This document shows, piece by piece, positions 6,207-10,765 of a stretch of 10,765 bases of DNA; positions within the stretch are counted from its first letter, which is position 1, and each line of letters opens with the position of its first letter. The stretch covers positions 1 through 10,765 of the forward strand of contig JAADDL010000041.1 in assembly GCA_013153915.1 (NCBI GenBank). Direction: 5' to 3'. Under the pieces are notes generated by a model, which saw only the letters and a program-made list of their open reading frames with translations, was not told where the DNA came from and made no database searches. Made by a program: the position numbers and the translations under genes. Origin of the DNA: Campylobacterota bacterium. GTDB lineage: Bacteria; Campylobacterota; Campylobacteria; Campylobacterales; JALSKU01.

Positions 6207-6236
6207 CATACATCCTTTCAAGTTTTTTTATTTTAA

Positions 6237-6264
6237 ATTATAAAGGAATTTTAGTCTAATTATA
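6237..6264 (-). promoter_or_regulatory. Candidate -10 elements for hdeD-DUF1931
   Basis: Two perfect TATAAT hexamers read on the minus strand, at 6242-6237 and 6264-6259. The first would start transcription near 6230, the second near 6252. With the second, the palindrome at 6275-6290 would cover the -35 zone (centre about -31), a repressor position. With the first it would be centred near -52. The sequence alone does not decide between them. Confidence 0.45.
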
Positions 6265-6274
6265 TAAATATTTC

Positions 6275-6290
6275 TGCAACTTAAGTTACA
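6275..6290. promoter_or_regulatory. Palindromic operator candidate between crp-type gene and hdeD
   Basis: TGCAACTTAAGTTACA is a 16-bp inverted repeat with one mismatched pair, and the inner ten bases AACTTAAGTT are a perfect palindrome. On the minus strand the left half reads TGTAA, which differs by one base from the TGTGA half-site of Crp-type proteins. It lies 12 nt downstream of a Crp/Fnr-family gene and upstream of the hdeD -10 elements. No loop is possible, so it is a protein-binding dyad rather than a hairpin. Which protein binds is inference. Confidence 0.5.
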
Positions 6291-6301
6291 TTGTATCAAA
6301 T

Positions 6302-6970
6302 TTATTTAGAGTTTATCTTTAAAAGAAGTTTATTTAGATCGTTTACCGCTATTTTCTTTCTTTTTATATCTATGATACCCTCTTTTTTCAACTCTTGAAG
6401 CTGTCTATTTACGACTTGCCTTACGCTTCCTATCATAGAGGCAATATCCTCGTGAGATAGATTGTGTATGAGAGGTATATTTTTTACCGTTTTGTCTATA
6501 TTTTTCAAAAGCAACTTCATAAGCCTTGTGGAAGTATCATGTAGCGAAAGATCGGTTGCCAACTCCTCTATCTCTCTCATTCTTTTTGCTATATAAGGGA
6601 AAAAAGCCTTATTAAAAGCGGGGTTGGTCATAAGCCACTCTCTTACTTTATCGATAGGAAGTTCCAAAACTTCGGTATGCTCCAATGCTTTTGTGTAAAC
6701 CTCATGAGGCTGTCCGTCCAAAACGGTCAATACATCAAACATATCTTTACTTTGAAGTATATAGAAAGTTTGCTCTTTGTCTTTTTCTGGACTATATGTA
6801 AAAACTTTGATACTTCCGTTTATGACGATATAAAAATAGTCCAAAATATCGTCATAATCCATAGCAAATTGACCTTTTTGAAAAAACTTCATTTTACCTA
6901 TTTGATTTATCTCCTCTATCAAGGAGTCGCTCAAGTCGTCAAAACCTTCCAATCTATCCAAATGAAGCAC
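6302..6970 (-). CDS. Crp/Fnr-family transcriptional regulator
   Basis: A 222-residue regulator with an N-terminal cyclic-nucleotide-binding-like beta barrel (about 10-115), a long dimer helix (about 118-140) and a C-terminal winged helix-turn-helix. The HTH is L-S-H-E-D-I-A-S-M-I-G-S-V-R-Q-V-V-N-R-Q-L (171-191), then K-K-E-G-I-I and the wing. There are no cysteines, so it is not an Fe-S FNR. The segment corresponding to the cAMP pocket reads F-D-V-L...H-E-V-Y, without the Gly-Glu and Arg-Ser of Crp, so cAMP is unlikely as the ligand. The recognition helix has Gln where Crp and Fnr usually have Glu. The GTG start (6970) is 3 nt after the ABC-F stop, with AAAAGG in the end of that gene, so it is translated by coupling. 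The signal it senses is unknown. Confidence 0.88.
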   Translation of the reverse strand: MLHLDRLEGFDDLSDSLIEEINQIGKMKFFQKGQFAMDYDDILDYFYIVINGSIKVFTYSPEKDKEQTFYILQSKDMFDVLTVLDGQPHEVYTKALEHTEVLELPIDKVREWLMTNPAFNKAFFPYIAKRMREIEELATDLSLHDTSTRLMKLLLKNIDKTVKNIPLIHNLSHEDIASMIGSVRQVVNRQLQELKKEGIIDIKRKKIAVNDLNKLLLKINSK

Positions 6971-6973
6971 TTT

Positions 6974-8572
6974 TTAACCTTTTTTGATATGTTCCAAATA
7001 CTCTTCGTAGTCCCCCTTAAAATCAACTACTTCGTTATTCGGTTTTAGCTCTATTATCCTATTTGCGAAAGCGTCTATAAGCTCTCTATCGTGACTTACG
7101 CATATAACGGTACCTTCAAATCTCCTCAATGCCTCGCCAAGAGCTATGATAGCTTCAAGATCAAGGTGGTTTGTGGGTTCGTCAAATATCAAAAAATTGC
7201 CCTCTTCGAGCATGATTTTACTTATCATCATCCTGTGCTTTTCGCCACCGCTGATACCGCTTATGCTCTTTTGTTGCTCCTCGCCGCTAAATAGCATCCT
7301 GCCAAGACAGCTTCTTATCTCGCTTCTGTCTCTTTTTCTATCAAAATTCTCAAGCCACTCATAAAGCGTCTCGTCACCCTTTATCCTATCTGTCGTATCT
7401 TGCGGGAAGTAGCTATACTCTACCGTCGCTCCCCATTTAACCACTCCGTTATCGGGCTTTAACTCATCAACCAATATCTTGCAAAGAGTTGTCTTTCCTA
7501 TACCGTTAGCTCCTATGATGGCTACCTTTTCACCCTTTTCAAACTTCAAAGACAAGTTTTTCAAAACTTGCAAATCCCCGTACGATTTTGATATATTTTC
7601 AATCTCCAACGCTTCGTTGCCTATCGCTCTTTTTTGCTTAAAAACGATACTCGGCTCTCTTCTTGAACTTGTCTGAATATCTTCGATATTTAACTTTTCA
7701 AGCTGCTTTTGACGGCTTGTCGCCTGCTTGGCTTTTGAGGCGTTTGCCGAAAATCGTCTGATAAAATTCTCAAGCTCCTCTTTCTCTTTAAGCTTCTTGC
7801 TTCTTTCTATCTCCATCTGTTTTTTTATCAATTCCGACGCAATATACCAATCATTGTAGTTACCCGTAAACTCTCTTATCTTTTTATAGTCAATATCAAG
7901 TATATGGGTCACAACGCTATTTAAAAAGTGTCTATCGTGAGAGATTACCACAAGGGTTCCTTCATGCTTTTTTAGCTTCTCTTCAAGCCAAGCTATCGCT
8001 TCCAAATCAAGGTTATTCGTAGGTTCGTCCAAAAATAAAACATCGGGCTTAGGAAAAAGCACTTGAGCCAAAAGTATCTTAAATCTATCTCCGCCTTTTA
8101 GCGTCTTTACTAGATTTTCGTGCGTAGAAACATCAAAACCCAAATCTTCAAGGATTTTCTCTATCGCAACATCATACTCATACATAGGGTCTTCTTCGGC
8201 ACAGATTATCTCAAGCTCGGACAATCTCTCGTTTACCTTCTCATCTTCAAAATCCCCCTCGCTATAAAGCCTCTCTTTCTCTTTTACGGCGTCATAAAGT
8301 CTTTTGTTGCCGTAAAGCACGGCATCTTTTAGCGTAAACTCTTCAAAAGCGTATTGATTTTGCTCCAAAGTACCGACCTTTAAAGCGTTTTCTACCGTAA
8401 CTTCACCGCTCGTAGGCTCTAAATCACCGGATAATATCTTTAAAAATGTACTCTTCCCCGCACCGTTAGCGCCTATTAGTCCGTATCTTTTACCTCTATC
8501 AAGCTTTAGATTTATATTTTCAAAGAGCACTCTAGCTCCGTATCTCATAGTTAAATTTTTAACTTCTACCAT
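6974..8572 (-). CDS. ybiT: ABC-F family ATPase, YbiT-like
   Basis: A 532-residue soluble protein with two ABC domains and no membrane segments, of the ABC-F class that acts on the ribosome E site during translation. Domain 1: Walker A GANGAGKS (34-41), Walker B LFLDEP (179-184) and SHD switch (211-213). Domain 2: Walker A GANGIGKT (354-361), signature SGGEK (441-445), Walker B LIFDEP (461-466) and SHD (493-495). Between them is the charged interdomain linker (about 246-310), with the F-I-x-R-F-S-A-N-A-S-K-x-x-Q-A-T-S-R element typical of YbiT. Overall wording follows E. coli YbiT closely. The first signature is degenerate (TLKGGDR at 157-163), as is also seen in YbiT. I take ATG 8572 rather than TTG 8575: its A is the last base of the upstream stop, and AAAGGTGA precedes it. 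Its exact substrate state is not known. Confidence 0.93.
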   Translation of the reverse strand: MVEVKNLTMRYGARVLFENINLKLDRGKRYGLIGANGAGKSTFLKILSGDLEPTSGEVTVENALKVGTLEQNQYAFEEFTLKDAVLYGNKRLYDAVKEKERLYSEGDFEDEKVNERLSELEIICAEEDPMYEYDVAIEKILEDLGFDVSTHENLVKTLKGGDRFKILLAQVLFPKPDVLFLDEPTNNLDLEAIAWLEEKLKKHEGTLVVISHDRHFLNSVVTHILDIDYKKIREFTGNYNDWYIASELIKKQMEIERSKKLKEKEELENFIRRFSANASKAKQATSRQKQLEKLNIEDIQTSSRREPSIVFKQKRAIGNEALEIENISKSYGDLQVLKNLSLKFEKGEKVAIIGANGIGKTTLCKILVDELKPDNGVVKWGATVEYSYFPQDTTDRIKGDETLYEWLENFDRKRDRSEIRSCLGRMLFSGEEQQKSISGISGGEKHRMMISKIMLEEGNFLIFDEPTNHLDLEAIIALGEALRRFEGTVICVSHDRELIDAFANRIIELKPNNEVVDFKGDYEEYLEHIKKG

Positions 8573-9183
8573 CAATCACCTTTCATCATAATCAAAACGG
8601 AAATAACGAGTAATATCGACATGATAACATTAAAAAGCCTTACTTGAAAAGGATTTTTTATAAATTTTTTTATCTTTTTACCTATCAATGCCCAAGTCGA
8701 AATGGCTCCTACTATCGTAATCGCCGATACTAAAGAGGCTATAACCAAACCTTTTAGGTATTCGTCGCCCGAAGGGATATATATTGTGACGGTACTTAAA
8801 GCACCTGCCCACGCCTTGGGATTTATCCATTGAAACGCAAGAGACTGGAAAAACGATATGGGCTTTTTAACCGATCCTTCCAACTCTTTTTCGTCAATAT
8901 TTGAAGTAGCTATCTTGTAGGCAAGATAGAAGATATATAAGATACTAGCGTATCTTAATACCGTAAAAAGCATTTCAAAACGCTTCATAAAAGGGTACAA
9001 AAGCGTCCCGATTAGCATAAGCATCACGGGAAAACCTATGCTTACGCCTAAAATATGCGGAATAACCTTTTTGTAGCCGTAGTTAAATCCTATGCTTAAA
9101 GCTATGATATTGTTCGGTCCCGGGGTAAACCCGGCAACCAAAACAAAAAGCAATAGCGCTACAAACCAATCAAATCCAATCAA
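8572..9183 (-). CDS. LysE/RhtB-family amino acid exporter
   Basis: A 203-residue inner-membrane protein of the LysE/RhtB/CadD type, which exports amino acids such as lysine, threonine or homoserine. It has the family hallmark T-P-G-P-N-N (20-25) at the end of helix 1, several more hydrophobic helices to residue 200, and the conserved Q-W-I-N-P-K-A-W motif (115-122) in the second half. Start is TTG at 9183, overlapping the dapD stop by 4 nt (TTGA). No strong ribosome site precedes it, so it probably depends on coupling to dapD translation. Its 3' end overlaps the ABC-F start by 1 nt. Being fused in an operon with dapD suggests lysine or a related amino acid as cargo, but sequence cannot name the substrate. 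Confidence 0.88.
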   Translation of the reverse strand: MIGFDWFVALLLFVLVAGFTPGPNNIIALSIGFNYGYKKVIPHILGVSIGFPVMLMLIGTLLYPFMKRFEMLFTVLRYASILYIFYLAYKIATSNIDEKELEGSVKKPISFFQSLAFQWINPKAWAGALSTVTIYIPSGDEYLKGLVIASLVSAITIVGAISTWALIGKKIKKFIKNPFQVRLFNVIMSILLVISVLIMMKGD

Positions 9184-10391
9184 TGAAGTTCGCTATTTAA
9201 AACTATCTCTCTTTGACTTCTAAGAGCCGTCATCTGTCCGTTTGTGCTGTTTTGCCTAAAGTGAACTCCGTTTAATCCAGCAAGCTCCAAACCTTTATAA
9301 TAAGCGCTATCACCCTCTTTTGGAGTAAAGTCTTCATTGACCTCTTTTATTTTTGCGGCCTCGTCTTGAGTTATCTCTATCTTTGTTCCTTCAAGTACGG
9401 CGATACCGGCATCCACGATACATCCATCCCCTAGAGGAATGCCCGTAACGCTATTTGCGCCAAGAAGAGTGTTTTCTCCTATGCTTACCGGATTTCCGTC
9501 CGTACCGCTCAAAACTCCGAGTATCGAAGCTCCGCCTCCTACATCACTACCGCTTCCGACAACGGCTGAAGAGCTTATCCTGCCCTCCACCATCACGGGA
9601 CCCAAAGTACCGGCGTTGAAGTTGATATAGCTAGCTCCGGGCATCACGGTAGTACCGGCGGCCAAATGTGCGCCCATTCTAACCTTTGAGCTATCAAGGA
9701 TACGGGTATTGTCCGCAGGTATGATATGCTGTAAAAATCTAGGAAATTTATCTACCGAATCGATATAGGGATACTCTCCTTCAAGTTTTAAAACTATCTC
9801 GTTTTCTCTAAGCCAATCAAGCTCGATAGGTATGTTTCCGCTCCAAGCTACATTTGGAAGTATTCCAAAAGCACCGTTTAGATTTAGACTTCTTGGCTTG
9901 GCTTTTCCAAGCGATAAAGCGTAAAGTTTTAGATATACGCTCTCAACGGACTTTGGAGCGTCATCCTCAAACAAAAAGACTATTCTATAGTCATCTTCAT
10001 CTATATCATCCTCTTCGAAAATCGACAAAAGATACTGAACGATTTGGATATTTTTATGCTTATCTCCTTTTGCCTCATCCAAAAAAGGATGAAAAAGCTT
10101 TAAAGCTTTTTTCAAAAATTTCTTTGTTACGCTAAAGAGTTGCTCGCTGTCCGAAAAGTCGATTTTTTCGCCGCATTCCTTTAAAGCCTCGATAAAAACG
10201 GCGGCGGTGCCGTAATTTTTTTTCCAGTTAATAAGAGGATAAGTTGCCTGCAGTATCTTATCTTTGTTTAACTGTCCTCTATCAACTCTAGCTATACCGA
10301 AACCCAAAGGATTTTTATAACCTTTTTTATTTTGCGCCGATTCTACGAAAGACGAGAACTTCTCTTTGGTTTTTATCTTTTTTATAGACAT
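9180..10391 (-). CDS. dapD: Tetrahydrodipicolinate N-succinyltransferase DapD, long form
   Basis: A 403-residue enzyme that transfers succinyl from succinyl-CoA to tetrahydrodipicolinate in the lysine and diaminopimelate pathway; the product feeds peptidoglycan and protein synthesis. An N-terminal helical part (to about 165) and a middle domain (L-N-L-N-G-A-F-G-I, 169-177) precede a left-handed beta-helix of hexapeptide repeats (about 228-335). Within this lie V-R-M-G-A-H-L-A-A-G-T-T-V-M-P-G (237-252), N-F-N-A-G-T-L-G (257-264) and V-M-V-E-G-R-I-S (266-273). Glu269 matches the catalytic Glu of the actinobacterial-type enzyme. G-S-D-V-G-G-G-A-S-I (281-290) and L-L-G-A-N-S (309-314) complete the active-site region. 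The family acts as a trimer. It is longer than the roughly 275-residue E. coli form and like those of Campylobacterota. ATG with AAGGA 6 nt upstream. First gene of the dapD-lysE-ybiT-crp unit. Confidence 0.95.
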   Translation of the reverse strand: MSIKKIKTKEKFSSFVESAQNKKGYKNPLGFGIARVDRGQLNKDKILQATYPLINWKKNYGTAAVFIEALKECGEKIDFSDSEQLFSVTKKFLKKALKLFHPFLDEAKGDKHKNIQIVQYLLSIFEEDDIDEDDYRIVFLFEDDAPKSVESVYLKLYALSLGKAKPRSLNLNGAFGILPNVAWSGNIPIELDWLRENEIVLKLEGEYPYIDSVDKFPRFLQHIIPADNTRILDSSKVRMGAHLAAGTTVMPGASYINFNAGTLGPVMVEGRISSSAVVGSGSDVGGGASILGVLSGTDGNPVSIGENTLLGANSVTGIPLGDGCIVDAGIAVLEGTKIEITQDEAAKIKEVNEDFTPKEGDSAYYKGLELAGLNGVHFRQNSTNGQMTALRSQREIVLNSELH

Positions 10392-10416
10392 TACTATTCC
10401 TTAAAATTTTTGATAG

Positions 10417-10422
10417 ATTATA
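10417..10422 (-). promoter_or_regulatory. -10 element upstream of dapD
   Basis: TATAAT reads on the minus strand at 10422-10417 within the 51-nt gap between the oxidoreductase stop and the dapD ATG. A TG lies two bases further upstream (TGGATATAAT), close to but not exactly an extended -10. No convincing -35 is seen. It would give a leader of about 20 nt, so dapD can be transcribed separately from the upstream gene. Confidence 0.5.
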
Positions 10423-10442
10423 TCCAAATTTGATTTGATAAT

Positions 10443-10765
10443 CTATAAACCGGGGATTCTCGGTATCTTTTTAAGCTTGGAATTTTTACAATACCAACCC
10501 CACCCTTTTTTGATATAGTGTCCAATTATCGGCATCGGAAACATCAAGGCTTTCGTATCGTCTCTATATACAAAAGCCGCACCGTCTCCGCTATCCATGA
10601 TACACAAGATATTTAAGTGACAAGTGTAGCCTTTTCTGCTTATCTTATGGTTTTCTATCATTTTTATATTGTATGCCACATTTTTAGCCATAACTTCGGC
10701 GATATGTCCCTGCTTTGCTCTCCAGTCCGCTCCCTGAAGGGCTGCGGCATCTCCTATGGCAAACA
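10443..10765 (-). CDS. C-terminal part of a sulfide:quinone oxidoreductase-family flavoprotein (partial)
   Basis: The frame stays open to the window edge, so the N-terminal portion is missing; the Met at 10691 is internal. What is visible (106 residues) begins F-A-I-G-D-A-A-A, the FAD ribose-binding Asp motif of two-dinucleotide-binding flavoproteins. It continues with K-Q-G-H-I-A-E-V-M-A-K-N-V-A (quinone/FAD-side helix), then C-H-L-N-I-L-C-I-M-D-S-G. The second Cys, about 49 residues after the GD motif, fits the redox-active cysteine of SQR and flavocytochrome c. The tail H-Y-I-K-K-G-W-G-W-Y...P-R-I-P-G-L is an amphipathic membrane-attachment type end. It would oxidise sulfide to polysulfide or sulfur and reduce quinone at the inner membrane. 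Another member of the same superfamily is possible, because the first catalytic Cys is outside the window. Confidence 0.72.
   Translation of the reverse strand, partial: FAIGDAAALQGADWRAKQGHIAEVMAKNVAYNIKMIENHKISRKGYTCHLNILCIMDSGDGAAFVYRDDTKALMFPMPIIGHYIKKGWGWYCKNSKLKKIPRIPGL

Noticed and set aside
6207..6221. TTG and first ATG as starts of the HdeD-like gene
   Set aside because: TTG at 6221 lies upstream of the AAAGGA site, and ATG 6209 is only 3 nt from it; ATG 6206 has ordinary spacing.

Overview
The window is AT-rich and gene-dense, with purine-rich Shine-Dalgarno sites, short gaps and many 1-4 nt gene overlaps. The protein types point to a member of the Campylobacterota (former Epsilonproteobacteria). 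They include a long DapD of the kind with a wide N-terminal extension, Der with an acidic linker, a DUF3108 periplasmic protein, a periplasmic DsbC-like protein and the C-terminus of a sulfide:quinone oxidoreductase-family flavoprotein. The last suggests a sulfur-oxidising lineage such as Sulfurimonas or Sulfurovum relatives. The taxonomic call is inference from protein character, not from a database match.

Left flank (1-908): an extended -10 promoter drives a small overlapping gene pair, DUF4160 then DUF2442. Directly after the second stop codon lies a decayed C-terminal piece of an IS30-family transposase, with one frameshift and one in-frame stop, followed by a possible IS end. This is the only visible mobile-element trace.

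Middle (909-5023): a DUF3108 envelope protein on the minus strand diverges from a plus-strand pair, an MscS-type mechanosensitive channel and the ribosome-assembly GTPase Der, which overlap by 4 nt. Der converges on a secreted DsbC/DsbG-like thioredoxin-fold protein. Their stop codons are 1 nt apart, inside a small perfect dyad.

Right part (5101-10765): everything is on the minus strand. In transcription order it runs: the 3' part of an SQR-family oxidoreductase; dapD (lysine and peptidoglycan precursor synthesis); a LysE/RhtB-type exporter; a YbiT-like ABC-F ATPase; a cysteine-free Crp/Fnr-type regulator; an HdeD-like membrane protein; and a DUF1931 protein with a tandem histone-like fold. 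dapD, lysE, the ABC-F gene and the regulator overlap or lie within 3 nt of each other and look like one operon. hdeD and DUF1931 form a second unit, preceded by a 16-bp near-perfect palindrome and closed by a stem-loop terminator at 5107-5137.

The most interesting local hypothesis is a small stress module: a Crp/Fnr-type regulator with an altered recognition helix (Gln in place of the usual Glu), a candidate operator next to its own gene, and a target operon joining an HdeD-like membrane protein to a bacterial histone-fold protein. All other genes look like ordinary chromosomal housekeeping or envelope functions.
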